Shown: positions 26,662 to 34,944 of the stretch, one piece after another | Numbering within the stretch: the stretch's first letter is position 1 | Layout: each line of letters opens with the position of its first letter | Source of the DNA: Bacillota bacterium | GTDB taxonomy: Bacteria > Bacillota > Clostridia > Christensenellales > Christensenellaceae | DNA: 64,000 nt | Assembly: GCA_023408315.1 (NCBI GenBank) | Contig: JAEYKI010000013.1 | Location: 1 to 64,000, forward strand | Direction: 5' to 3' | Program-made: the position numbers and the translations under genes | Notes under the pieces: generated by a model | Database searches by the model: none | The model's input: only the letters and a program-made list of their open reading frames with translations | What the model was told of the DNA's origin: nothing

Positions 26662-26702
26662 TCATTTCACCTCGTTTCAAGAGGGGCCAAAAGCCCCTCC
26701 CC

Positions 26703-27020
26703 TTATACCTGAACCCCAATCGCCTGCAGAACATATTTAACGCCAAACAAGACCGCGCCACCCGCCAGAAACATGATAGACTGTGTGCGCTGGGATGCGT
26801 CGTTGCTTTTGAACGATAACCCCAGCTGCACAAATCCAAAGATTATGCCGATCACCCCGATACCGCTTACAATGTTCAGGATAAACGATGTAAGGTTATT
26901 CATTGCCTGCAGCGGATCCATACCCTGCTGCACATCCACCGCCAGGGCAATCCTGCCCGTTCCCATCGTTACCGCGGCAGCACCGGCTGCCCAATACTTC
27001 CTTTTGTTCATTTTCCTCAT
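26703..27020 (-). CDS. Maff2-family membrane protein, VirB2-like pilin candidate
   Basis: A 105-residue protein with a signal-like N-terminus (KYWAAGAAAVTMGTGRIALA), then two hydrophobic helices (SFILNIVSGIGVIGIIFGFV and SIMFLAGGAVLFGVKYVLQA). This matches the Maff2 family found between VirD4 and VirB6/VirB4 genes in Tn1549-type elements. Size and topology resemble VirB2-type conjugative pilins. AAGGAGA lies eight bases before the ATG. It lies 17 bp after virD4 in the same operon. Confidence 0.87.
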   Translation of the reverse strand: MRKMNKRKYWAAGAAAVTMGTGRIALAVDVQQGMDPLQAMNNLTSFILNIVSGIGVIGIIFGFVQLGLSFKSNDASQRTQSIMFLAGGAVLFGVKYVLQAIGVQV

Positions 27021-27036
27021 TTCAAAAATCTCCTTT

Positions 27037-28746
27037 TCATGCTTTTGTTACGGCTTCCCAATCCTCGTAGCTATCCACCCGCTGCGGCTCGTAGCGGTAT
27101 GCCGCCGCGCCGCCCGGTTGAATGAGTTTATAATTGCGATGCCGTTTCATCTGATACTTTTTATCCATCACCGGCTTTTCGCCGGATATGAGCACCAGGC
27201 AATCATCGTCGGCCATCAAACGCGCTTCATCCGAAGTCATCAGCTCGCGCCCAGTAATATTGATACTCGTGTTGGAATTGTTGCCGGTCTTCCCGACGGT
27301 CTGGTAATTGATCGTTGCCTTGCCCATATCTTTGGAGAAATACTCCCGCGTCTCCTGGTTGGAGCCGCCCAGATAAAGGAGGGTGTTGCAGTTTCCCACA
27401 ATGTTGTCCCATCTGTCTTTGAATATGGGCTTTAGCTGTGTCAGGTTTTGCAGGATGATGCTGACGGATATGCCCCTGCTCCGGCAGGTACCCAATTCCT
27501 GGTCAAAATCATCCGGCAGCGCGATATTGGCAAATTCATCCAAAACAAAAGCTACCTGCCGGGGCAGCCTGCCCGTGTCGCTGTGGTCTGCACGGTAGTA
27601 CAAGTCTTTAAACAGCCGGGCGTACAGCAGGGCCGGTATGAAGTTAAACGTCTTATCATTGTCCGGGATCACACAGAAAATGGCCATGGGCTGCTTACCG
27701 CTGCCCAGGCTATTAAGCTCCATTTCGTCGTCGCCCAGCAGATCGGCCACCTCCCGAACCAAAAATTTGTTGATCCGCGCCACCATCTGCATCTTGATGG
27801 ACTTTAATGTTTTTGCGGGAGAGTTGCGCACCAGCTTCCAGTTCTGCAGGGCAATGGATTCAGGGTCCCGTTCCTCCAGCTCCGCGAACAGCCGGTCAAG
27901 CGGGCTGACAAACTTCTCGTCATCCTCCCTTACGACCATATACCGCAGCAGCGTGGGAATCATTGCCATGTTCTGCTCCCAGCTCGGGGCCTCGTGCCAC
28001 AGGTACAGCAGGAACGCCTGCATCAGCGTTGTTTCTGAATTCACCCAGAACTGGTCCCCTTTATGCGCGTCCTTGTCGGTGGTCGCGTTGATGAAGTCCG
28101 TTACCAGCCGCAGGATATCCAGGTCGCTTTTGACATAGGCCAGCGGATTGAACCGGCTGGATTTTTCCATGTCGATCAGGTTTAATACCCGTATCCGGTA
28201 TCCCAGCTTCTCCAGCATCCCGCCCGCCATGCGCAGCGCCTCCCCTTTCGGGTCTGTGATTACATAATCCATAACCGCCTGCATCAGGTTGGGCAGCACA
28301 TAGCCGCGCGTCTTGCCGCTGCCGGAACCGCCAATCAGCAGGATGTTCAGATTTTTCTTGTGTTTGAAACTCCTGGCGTTCAGCCCCAGGCGCAGTTTTT
28401 TTGAAATCACCAGGCTTTCCTTCTGCGCGTACCGCCTCCGGAGCTGCCCGATGCTGCCCCACTCGGCCTGGCCGTGTTCCTTGCCTTTCATGTACTTGCC
28501 GTAGGTGACCATATACGACGCCAGAAGTACCATCCAGATCACCACCACAATGATGCAAAAGGCGGCTGTTTGTTCAGCCGCCTTGAAAGCGAATGGTTGC
28601 TGTATGGTACTGTAAAAAGCGCTCTCGAAGGTTTCGTATGGAACCCCTGGATAGTACACCATCGCGGCCTTGGCGGCCAGGTACAGCGCAGCCCCCAGGA
28701 TTACCGCCCAGAACGCCACAATACCGCTCAGCTTGCGCTCGTGCAT
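27037..28746 (-). CDS. virD4: Type IV coupling protein VirD4
   Basis: Coupling ATPase that hands the relaxase-DNA complex to the secretion channel. The 569-residue protein has two N-terminal transmembrane helices (about 8-30 and 60-82). Walker A LLIGGSGSGKTRGYVLPNLM is near residue 143, with YVITDPKGEALRMAGGML next. Walker B FVLDEFANIALPDDFDQELG is near 404. TcpA/VirD4 proteins of Firmicutes ICEs share this plan and size. It follows the PcfB/ArdC-like gene by two bases. All motifs are intact. Confidence 0.95.
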   Translation of the reverse strand: MHERKLSGIVAFWAVILGAALYLAAKAAMVYYPGVPYETFESAFYSTIQQPFAFKAAEQTAAFCIIVVVIWMVLLASYMVTYGKYMKGKEHGQAEWGSIGQLRRRYAQKESLVISKKLRLGLNARSFKHKKNLNILLIGGSGSGKTRGYVLPNLMQAVMDYVITDPKGEALRMAGGMLEKLGYRIRVLNLIDMEKSSRFNPLAYVKSDLDILRLVTDFINATTDKDAHKGDQFWVNSETTLMQAFLLYLWHEAPSWEQNMAMIPTLLRYMVVREDDEKFVSPLDRLFAELEERDPESIALQNWKLVRNSPAKTLKSIKMQMVARINKFLVREVADLLGDDEMELNSLGSGKQPMAIFCVIPDNDKTFNFIPALLYARLFKDLYYRADHSDTGRLPRQVAFVLDEFANIALPDDFDQELGTCRSRGISVSIILQNLTQLKPIFKDRWDNIVGNCNTLLYLGGSNQETREYFSKDMGKATINYQTVGKTGNNSNTSINITGRELMTSDEARLMADDDCLVLISGEKPVMDKKYQMKRHRNYKLIQPGGAAAYRYEPQRVDSYEDWEAVTKA

Positions 28747-28748
28747 AT

Positions 28749-30218
28749 TTACCGCTCCTTTCCTGCCCTGCTCTTGGCCCTGTCCAAAACTTTTTCCAGG
28801 TTTTTGCCGCGCTGGGATACGCTTTTAAGCACGGCGTCCTTCTGCCGCCGCAACAGTTCCGGCGACGCCTTCATGCTGCTGATGTAGTCAAACTTGTATT
28901 GCGTCCCGTTGATCCCGTATTTGGCGCAAGTGGCGTAAGTAACGCTTTCCGCGCGGAACCGGTTGTTTTCGCGGGTGTACGCGTCCGCACCCTGCTCCGC
29001 AAAGCATTGCGCGTACTCCGATTCCCGTACCAGCGCCTGCAGCTGACTGTCCTCGTCCATGCCCTCCCTCAACTGGATCGTATTGCTCTCCGGAACAAAC
29101 AGCGCGCCTTCCTCCAGTTCGGCAACAGTGGTAACCCGGTACTCCGATTTCAGGTGTTCCACGGCCCGCCCGATCTCATCGTCACTCAGGCGCGTAAAGA
29201 ACGACCGGATATTGACTTCCGAACCGGCGGTATCCGCGAGATCGTAAACCGGCACCGGCACAAACGCCTGTTTTCCGTTCACCACGCCGTCCGGCCTCAA
29301 AACCTTTATGGCCTCCGCGTCCGTGGCCACGGTGCGCCCGATATCCGCCCAGGACGTTTTGCTCATTACCATTGTCGCGTCCGGACGCTGTTCGTAAATC
29401 TTTTCCTTGTTCTTCTCCGAATACTCATACAGTACTGTTTGCATCTCCAGGTACGCCTGCCACTTCTCCGGCGTGTACCCTTCGGGATTCCCGCCGTTGA
29501 TGTCGGCCACCGTCTTCCTGATTTCCTCGTTGTCCATCCGGCTGACCTGGTTCCTGTCCCACTGCCGCTCGTCTTCACGCGCGTTTGTTTCCGTCTGGTA
29601 TTTTTCCAGCTTGGACTTGGCGCTTTCCCGCACATCCTCCACCGTGTACTCGTGCATAGGGATATCGTCCCTGGTCAGCCCCATGCGCTCAATGATGATA
29701 TTGAATTTCTCAATATCGGCCCGTTTGAACATGATGTCATACAGGTTGATCTCCGTAATGGCCGCTTCTTCCGGCGTCAGCCCCAGCTTCGCGGTTATGG
29801 CATTGAACTTCTCCATGTCAGCCCGCTTGAAGGATATATCATACGCGCCGTCCGGCCGCAGAACGGAACTGAACTCAAGCCCGGATTCCTTTGCCTGCCT
29901 GGCCACCTCCGCAAACCGTTCAGCCGTGATCCGCGCCGCGACGGTATTCCCCTTTGCGAATATCGCGTGATAAGGCAACCCATACGTTTTCGCCAGATTC
30001 ATAAACTCCTGCGCCCGGTTCTCCGGGATCGATACAAGCATTACTTGTTCCCCCGTCCGCAGCATCCGTTTCAGGCCGGTCTCCCCGTACAGTTTTTCGC
30101 GCTGTGCCATTGCCCTTAAAAAGGCGATGAACTGCGCCGCCCCCTTCACCCCGTCCTTTACGCACGTTACCGTGATCTCCATTCCCTGGAATATGCCCCT
30201 TGCCGCTTCTCCTTCCAT
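28749..30218 (-). CDS. PcfB (DUF3801)-ArdC-like fusion protein
   Basis: A 489-residue protein. Residues ~13-130 (MEITVTCVKDGVKGAAQFIA onward) resemble PcfB/DUF3801, a relaxosome accessory factor that helps dock the relaxase to the coupling protein. Residues ~215-345 (SWADIGRTVATDAEAIKVL, FVPVPVYDLADT) resemble the ssDNA-binding domain of ArdC-type antirestriction proteins. Residues ~350-460 resemble their M78-like metalloprotease domain (AESVTYATCAKYGING). The zinc motif is degraded: LVRESEYAQ stands where HExxH is expected, so protease activity is unlikely. The start is uncertain; ATG 30182 would remove 12 residues. It overlaps the relaxase gene and ends in KER. Confidence 0.78.
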   Translation of the reverse strand: MEGEAARGIFQGMEITVTCVKDGVKGAAQFIAFLRAMAQREKLYGETGLKRMLRTGEQVMLVSIPENRAQEFMNLAKTYGLPYHAIFAKGNTVAARITAERFAEVARQAKESGLEFSSVLRPDGAYDISFKRADMEKFNAITAKLGLTPEEAAITEINLYDIMFKRADIEKFNIIIERMGLTRDDIPMHEYTVEDVRESAKSKLEKYQTETNAREDERQWDRNQVSRMDNEEIRKTVADINGGNPEGYTPEKWQAYLEMQTVLYEYSEKNKEKIYEQRPDATMVMSKTSWADIGRTVATDAEAIKVLRPDGVVNGKQAFVPVPVYDLADTAGSEVNIRSFFTRLSDDEIGRAVEHLKSEYRVTTVAELEEGALFVPESNTIQLREGMDEDSQLQALVRESEYAQCFAEQGADAYTRENNRFRAESVTYATCAKYGINGTQYKFDYISSMKASPELLRRQKDAVLKSVSQRGKNLEKVLDRAKSRAGKER

Positions 30219-31672
30219 TCTTCTGTTTCCTCTCTTTCCTTATGTTTTTGTTCCTCGCCGCGGATATGCCCGCAGCTCTCCATGATACCCTCCAGCATGC
30301 GCAGCTGCCCGCGCAGCAGGACTAGATCCTTTTTGTTCCGCGCGATTGCTTCCAGCAACTCCACGCGCTTTTGCGCAACAACCTCCATCCTGTCTCCGTA
30401 CCCTTTTTCCCGCAACACCTCCTTTGCCTGCTCAAACCGCTCCCTGTGGACGCCATCCAACTTATTCGCTATGGGCGCGTACCGCATGTAGTTCCGGTGC
30501 GCCTCAAACAATGCCCGGTTCCCCCGAAGCGCGCCCCGCAGCCTGTACTTTTCTTCGTCCAACCTGGCAATCTGCCCGCGCACCGCCACACGCTGCCGTG
30601 CCACATCCCGCAACCCGTCCATACGGTTCTCCGCCAGAAACTTCAATTGTTTCCGGTAACGGTCAAACTTCTGGTACTCACTGGCCGGTACCCTGCGCAC
30701 CGGGCGCTGGCCGGGCGCTTTGATCTTGCCCAGCACAAACATCCACCGGATATACATTGCCTCCAGCCGGGTCAGCTTGTGTCCATTCCTCCTCCGCATG
30801 CCCCGGCCACGGTACACCCTTCCGGCCCGCGGCTTCTCTGCCGGGCGATCCCGGCCATTGATCAGGGCTTTCAGCACATCGTCCGTAAAGCCCAGGGTGG
30901 ACAGCCGGAAAAACCTGTCGCGCTCCAGCGGGCGCACCTTTGGGTGCTTGCCGGTCACATCTACCTCGTATCCCATATTTTCAAGAGCGGTATACAATTC
31001 GCCCAGGCTGCCTGCCTGCGACGCGCAGCTCTCCACATCGGCATGGATGATCTCCCCCAGCGACCGCCCGCCACGGCCATACCGCCGCAGCCATTCCTCA
31101 TACGTCATCTGCCTGCTGTCAATGTTCTCGATCACAGACAGACCGTACTGGCGGCACAGGTCGTTACTGATGCCGTACAGCTTTGTATAAAACTCGCTGT
31201 TGCTCATATGAAACTTGCTGCCGTCCACGAAAGAAACCGAATTTACTATCAGGTGATTGTGAATATGTCCACGATCAAGGTGCGTCCCGATCACCACCTC
31301 ATAATCATTCAGCCAGGCTTTGGCGTACTCCACGCCGATCTGATGCGCCAGTTCGGGCGTGATCTCCCCGGGGGCGAACGACTGGATCAGGTGGTACGCC
31401 TGGCGCTTGTCCATCTTGCCGTATTTCTGCTTGGTAGCAATCATTTTTTCCGCGGCGGTTTCCGGGAAGCAGTTGACGCCGGTGACAAGCTGCCGCTCAT
31501 CCATTTGCGTCTTTTCCCCGTTTGCCGCGTATCCGGTCAGCGTATCCAGCAGCTCCTTCTCCGCTTCCCGCTCCATAGTCCTGTGCGTCGTCTTATTCGG
31601 ATTCGCCGCGTACTCCGCCGCTTCTTTCAAATGCCTTTGGCTCTTGATCACGTTTATGCTGTTATATGCCAA
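30167..31672 (-). CDS. MobA/VirD2-family relaxase
   Basis: Nicks the transfer origin and pilots the strand through the channel. It has 501 residues from a TTG at 31672 (AYNSINVIKSQRHLKEAAEY), seven bases after GGGAGG. A longer frame to 31786 reads non-conserved sequence. The N-terminal relaxase domain carries the histidine triad THLDRGHIHNHLIVNS (His131, His136, His138). The tyrosines near the start are candidates for the nucleophile. The C-terminal half is Arg/Lys-rich and helical, as in MOBP relaxases of Tn1549-like elements. It lies 127 bp after mobC and overlaps the PcfB-like gene. Confidence 0.92.
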   Translation of the reverse strand: MAYNSINVIKSQRHLKEAAEYAANPNKTTHRTMEREAEKELLDTLTGYAANGEKTQMDERQLVTGVNCFPETAAEKMIATKQKYGKMDKRQAYHLIQSFAPGEITPELAHQIGVEYAKAWLNDYEVVIGTHLDRGHIHNHLIVNSVSFVDGSKFHMSNSEFYTKLYGISNDLCRQYGLSVIENIDSRQMTYEEWLRRYGRGGRSLGEIIHADVESCASQAGSLGELYTALENMGYEVDVTGKHPKVRPLERDRFFRLSTLGFTDDVLKALINGRDRPAEKPRAGRVYRGRGMRRRNGHKLTRLEAMYIRWMFVLGKIKAPGQRPVRRVPASEYQKFDRYRKQLKFLAENRMDGLRDVARQRVAVRGQIARLDEEKYRLRGALRGNRALFEAHRNYMRYAPIANKLDGVHRERFEQAKEVLREKGYGDRMEVVAQKRVELLEAIARNKKDLVLLRGQLRMLEGIMESCGHIRGEEQKHKEREETEEWKEKRQGAYSREWRSR

Positions 31673-31799
31673 CGCAACGCCTCCCTTCCGCTTCGGTGCA
31701 GCCCGGAGCTGCCCGAAAAAAAACAATATTCGTTGCCAACCGCAGGCGGTTGGAAAAAAAACCTTCCGGTATGCCTTGCGGGACAAAAGAAACTCAGGG

Positions 31800-32144
31800 T
31801 CACAATCCCCCGAGCTTCTCGTCCACCAGCTCCTTTATTTCTTCAAGCCACGCTTCCACCCGGCCCAGCGCCTCCGCCGTGATCCGCTTGTCCGTATTGG
31901 CGTACCGGGCCATTTGGTTGATGTTGTTGCCAATGGCATTCACTTCCCGGTACATCTCCCGCGCCAGCTCGCTGTCAATAATCACGATCCGCTCATCCGT
32001 CAGGCACCGCCGCCGGATGAACCCCGCAACCGAAAACCCCGCCATCCGGGCCAGCCGCCGAAGCTGGAAGTATTCCGCTTCGTTCAAACAACATTCAATT
32101 GCTATGGGCCTCCTAAGCTTTTTCTTTTTCTCTCTTGTTGGCAC
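31800..32144 (-). CDS. mobC: MobC-type relaxosome accessory protein
   Basis: A 114-residue, basic protein with an N-terminal ribbon-helix-helix-like segment (RRPIAIECCLNEAEYFQLRR) and the typical MobC tail REVNAIGNNINQMARYANTD. It binds the transfer origin and helps the relaxase open the DNA. GGAGGTTAAA directly precedes the ATG. It is the first gene of the mobilisation operon, next to a region of inverted repeats that is a good oriT candidate. Confidence 0.93.
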   Translation of the reverse strand: MPTREKKKKLRRPIAIECCLNEAEYFQLRRLARMAGFSVAGFIRRRCLTDERIVIIDSELAREMYREVNAIGNNINQMARYANTDKRITAEALGRVEAWLEEIKELVDEKLGGL

Positions 32145-32169
32145 ATTTTAACCTCCATTTTCATTTTTT

Positions 32170-32310
32170 AGCGGCTGTGCCGCTCAGGGTTTTAGGGCGC
32201 GCGGCCCCTGACAAGTGCAAAATCCCAGGATTTTGCGATACTTGCACAGGAAATGAACCGGTTCCCGGTTCACGCCTGCGGCGGCGGCCCTGGGGCCGCA
32301 ATGAATTGAA
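32170..32310 (-). promoter_or_regulatory. Candidate origin of transfer (oriT)
   Basis: Just upstream of mobC and the relaxase. The main element is an inverted repeat, CAAGT-GCAAAATCC (32212-32225) against GGATTTTGC-gat-ACTTG (32228-32244), with a three-base bulge. It is flanked by AGCGGC-TGT-GCCGCT (32170-32184), a GGTTC repeat around 32260 and GCGGCCC-T-GGGGCCGC near 32283-32299. Position and structure fit a MOBP oriT. The nick site cannot be pinned down by eye. The remainder to 32474 shows no gene. Confidence 0.5.
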
Positions 32311-32474
32311 AAGAAAAATACATGTTGGTTGAACGATACAAAATAGCCATCACCCCAATACTCTTTTCTGTCAGTATTAAACATAAAAAGAACACATGCC
32401 TTTAGCTATGTGCTCCTTTTGTCATTAATTAATGATAAATATTTTAGTGTACAACAATTGAAAAATATAATAGG

Positions 32475-33347
32475 TTACTGGTCTTCTGAGATACTAATCA
32501 TTTCTTCACAATATTTTGAATAAGGTCTAAGGTTATTATAATTTCTGGAAAAATTCAACCTACTATCTATCTGTTTTAATAATACGTTGGTCGAGTTTTC
32601 ATTTAACTTTCTACAAACGTTCCTTGTATCAAGACCTAGAATTCTACAAGCCTCCAAAGTAGGACAAAAGTTCACTGAATGAAAAACGATTCTCTTTTCT
32701 GTTTTCTCTATGATCGGTGCTTCAGCTTGAGTAATCCGAAAACGTTCAAGCAAGAGCCGGTAAGCAGAATAAAGCAAATCCTGAGAAATAAAAGCAAAGC
32801 TATCTTTGTTATCTTGGAACCATTTCGTTCTTCTGCAAATAGAATCAGCATTAAGCTCATTCAAAATCTGATCATCAGAATTTCGCAAATGTTCAATTTC
32901 CTTTCTAACATCTTCGCGATATAAAACCGAGCATTCGGTTCCTAAAATTCCCTCATTGATTTTTATTTCAACACCCGCTCTGCTGAAAACTTCCATACAA
33001 GTAAGGTCCAATCGTCTTCTGCCTTGTGTAAGGGCTTCTTTAATTGAATATCCATATGCAATTTCGGTAATACCTGACCAAACAATCGCAGATGCGCACA
33101 TCGGGCATGGTTCGTGTGTTGAAACAAGAATGCATCCAGAGAGATTTTTACCTTGTTTTCTACTTACTTCTTTAATGGCGTTCAGTTCAGCATGTGATGT
33201 TGGATCATTCTCTGTATCTTCTTTATCATGAGCAGACGCCAGAATATTTCCATCCTTTACAATCACTGCTCCAAATCCATTATTACCCTCACAAAGACTT
33301 ACTTTCGCTTCTTTAATAGCAATTTTCATATACTGCTCTAGCTCCAA
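32475..33347 (-). CDS. Nucleoside/cytidine deaminase-like protein with extra C-terminal domain
   Basis: About 290 residues. The first ~150 are a zinc-dependent deaminase fold: FGAVIVKDGNILASAHD, the ligands His and catalytic Glu in TSHAELNAI (about 52-54) and the two Cys in EPCPMCASAIVW (about 80-84). This pattern is seen in guanine/cytidine/tRNA adenosine deaminases. The last ~140 residues have no known match that I can name; they contain NFCPTLEACRILGLDTRNVC and RPYSKYCEEM with regularly placed cysteines. The gene is far more AT-rich than its neighbours and interrupts the mobilisation-replication order, so it is probably cargo. The substrate is unknown; a nucleotide-pool or defence role is possible but unsupported. 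Confidence 0.75.
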   Translation of the reverse strand: MELEQYMKIAIKEAKVSLCEGNNGFGAVIVKDGNILASAHDKEDTENDPTSHAELNAIKEVSRKQGKNLSGCILVSTHEPCPMCASAIVWSGITEIAYGYSIKEALTQGRRRLDLTCMEVFSRAGVEIKINEGILGTECSVLYREDVRKEIEHLRNSDDQILNELNADSICRRTKWFQDNKDSFAFISQDLLYSAYRLLLERFRITQAEAPIIEKTEKRIVFHSVNFCPTLEACRILGLDTRNVCRKLNENSTNVLLKQIDSRLNFSRNYNNLRPYSKYCEEMISISEDQ

Positions 33348-33422
33348 TATCAACCCTCCTTAATAAATATCGTTATAAAATATCATAAAGCAACTAAAAA
33401 ATCAATGCATTCAAGGTATACC

Positions 33423-34301
33423 TCACCGCCTTTCCCGGTTGAGCCGTATCATGTTATTGATCTGCGACGTCCAGTGCGTTTCGCTGGTCGCCCTGGCGTT
33501 GTACAGCGCTGTCAAAAGATAGTTCCGCACATTCCGCACCGGCTCGCCCAACGCGGTGATCCCGTTGATCACGCTGGAGATATCGTTGTGCCGCAGCTCC
33601 AGAAACCGTTGCCGCACGGCCTGGGCGTCCATCACCGCGCCGTTCACCTTGAATGTCTTTTCCTCCCCGCACAGCACGTCCATCATCAGCATATATATTG
33701 ATTCTGCCAGCTTGCTGACCTGCGGCTCGTAAGACATCAGCATGTCGTACTCGATGTTTTCTTTCACCAAAAAGGAATATCTGTCCATCCGATCCATCCA
33801 TTCCGTACCTACTGTAGGATGGATAGATAGATCTATATCCTTTATAGACTTGTTAATATTAGTGTCCGAAATTACCGTGTCCGAAGATTTGAGACACGGT
33901 TGGTTTGCCGTGTCCGAAAATTTCGGACACGGTGAAAATCCCTCTCTTATCACATTTTTAGGGTTTGCCACAAGTATGTATACGTTACGCTTATACTTTC
34001 CGGTACTCCGTTTTTGTCCAACTCGAACATAATCATACTTTTTAAGCTCTTCAAGGTATTTATAATACGTGTCTTTATTCACCCCCAAATCTTTCACTAT
34101 GGTATCTCTGCCGGGAAAAGCCGTATTACCTGAACCTGCATAGCTGCAAAAGTATGCATAGATCGCTTTCGCTTGAATTGGCAGGCGGCGGTCTTTCATA
34201 ACTATTTTGGGAATAGTTCCAAACCCCCTCGCATTTACGCCTTCAATCCGTATTTCGTCCACCAGGCTTTCTTCTACGCCCTTGCTATTGTTCTTGTCCA
34301 T
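33423..34301 (-). CDS. Replication initiator-like protein (helix-turn-helix, DUF6017-type tail)
   Basis: A 292-residue protein. The N-terminal domain (IPKIVMKDRRLPIQAKAIYA, FPGRDTIVKDLGVNKDTYYK, YLEELKKYDYVRV) is a winged helix of the kind found in RepA_N initiators and phage replisome organisers. A variable linker follows, then a helical C-terminal domain (RQRFLELRHNDISSVINGIT, VRNVRNYLLTALYNA) typical of Tn1549-type element proteins. The linker-coding DNA carries iteron-like repeats (33862-33932), as expected when the origin lies inside the gene. GAAGGGGGATC precedes the ATG. The likely role is autonomous replication of the excised element. Confidence 0.82.
   Translation of the reverse strand: MDKNNSKGVEESLVDEIRIEGVNARGFGTIPKIVMKDRRLPIQAKAIYAYFCSYAGSGNTAFPGRDTIVKDLGVNKDTYYKYLEELKKYDYVRVGQKRSTGKYKRNVYILVANPKNVIREGFSPCPKFSDTANQPCLKSSDTVISDTNINKSIKDIDLSIHPTVGTEWMDRMDRYSFLVKENIEYDMLMSYEPQVSKLAESIYMLMMDVLCGEEKTFKVNGAVMDAQAVRQRFLELRHNDISSVINGITALGEPVRNVRNYLLTALYNARATSETHWTSQINNMIRLNRERR
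33862..33932. repeat. Iteron-like GTGTCCGAA repeats inside the initiator gene
   Basis: Direct copies of GTGTCCGAA lie at 33862-33870, 33877-33885 and 33910-33918. Inverted copies lie at 33889-33897 (two mismatches) and 33922-33930. The last pair makes a 25-bp palindrome with 12-bp arms (33908-33932). RepA_N-type plasmids carry their origin as iterons in the linker part of the initiator gene, and this arrangement matches. Confidence 0.65.
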
Positions 34302-34314
34302 GCGTGATCCCCCT

Positions 34315-34569
34315 TCAAATTGCTGTCATTGGTATTTCAAGTTCCTGGACAATCATGTCGCAAACTTCACTGGAATCAAGGAGTAACAGAAACAGCAGCC
34401 GCTGCCCCTCCACCACCTGTACGCGCCCATCCAGAAGATAATGCTTGCGGTACTCTTCCTCCGGCAACTGCCGGAACACCGCAAAAGCAATCTCTCCGTT
34501 CGGGCGCATAACTGGCAGTGTCGTATAAGCTGGCTCCCTCTGTTCGTCCCCGATCCGCTCTACCGTCAT
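34315..34569 (-). CDS. Small conserved element protein, function unknown
   Basis: An 84-residue protein from the ATG at 34569, which has AAGGAGGTGACGAG directly upstream. A longer frame to 34605 has no site. It contains TTLPVMRPNGEIAFAVFRQL and RLLFLLLLDSSEVCDMIVQE; no domain is recognised. It lies 13 bp upstream of the replication initiator on the same strand and downstream of the palindrome array, so probably shares its transcript. Confidence 0.65.
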   Translation of the reverse strand: MTVERIGDEQREPAYTTLPVMRPNGEIAFAVFRQLPEEEYRKHYLLDGRVQVVEGQRLLFLLLLDSSEVCDMIVQELEIPMTAI

Positions 34570-34658
34570 CTCGTCACCTCCTTGTATGCTGTTTGCAGGA
34601 TACAAAAAACGCCCAAGGCTGTACGGGTTTTGATGCGTTAGCCTGGGCGTTCGGTTTT

Positions 34659-34941
34659 ATGTACCTGCCAGGTACATGGTTTTGCCGTTTTTTATGTACC
34701 TGGGATGTACAATGTACCTGCTGGGTACATGGTTTGGCTGTTTTTATGTACCTGGGATGTACAATGTACCTGCCGGGTACATGGCTTTGCTGTTTTTTAT
34801 GTACCTGAGATGTACAATGTACCTGCCGGGTACATGGTTTTACCATTTTTTATGTACCTGGGATGTACAATGTACCTGCTGGGTACATGGTTTTACTGTT
34901 TTTTATGTACCTGAGATGTACAATGTACCTGCCGGGTACAT
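34659..34941. repeat. Array of TGTACC/GGTACA palindromes, five and a half units
   Basis: A half unit, ATGTACCTGCCAGGTACAT (34659-34677), is followed by five 37-bp units at 34694-34730, 34746-34782, 34799-34835, 34852-34888 and 34905-34941, spaced 51-53 bp. Each unit holds two palindromes, TGTACCTGGGATGTACA and TGTACCTGCYGGGTACA. The units are separated by about 15 bp of GG-TTTT-GCTG-TTTTTT type sequence. The array fills the gap between the giant helicase gene and the gene at 34569. Related single units lie at 22085, 41557 and 42078. A CRISPR origin is excluded by the short spacers. Confidence 0.9.
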
Positions 34942-34944
34942 GGC

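Noticed and set aside
26403..26839. Minus-strand frame MDLCSWGYRSK... as a gene
   Set aside because: It overlaps the Maff2 gene and the VirB6 remnant in a different frame and shows no family features.
28593..30119. 508-codon plus-strand frame
   Set aside because: Antisense to the PcfB/ArdC-like and VirD4 genes; His/Leu/Arg-rich composition typical of a shadow frame in GC-rich DNA.
30371..31882. 503-codon plus-strand frame
   Set aside because: Antisense to the relaxase gene, which has clear catalytic motifs.
34659..34941. Second CRISPR array
   Set aside because: Units are internally palindromic, spacers are only ~15 bp and similar to one another, and there are no associated cas genes.
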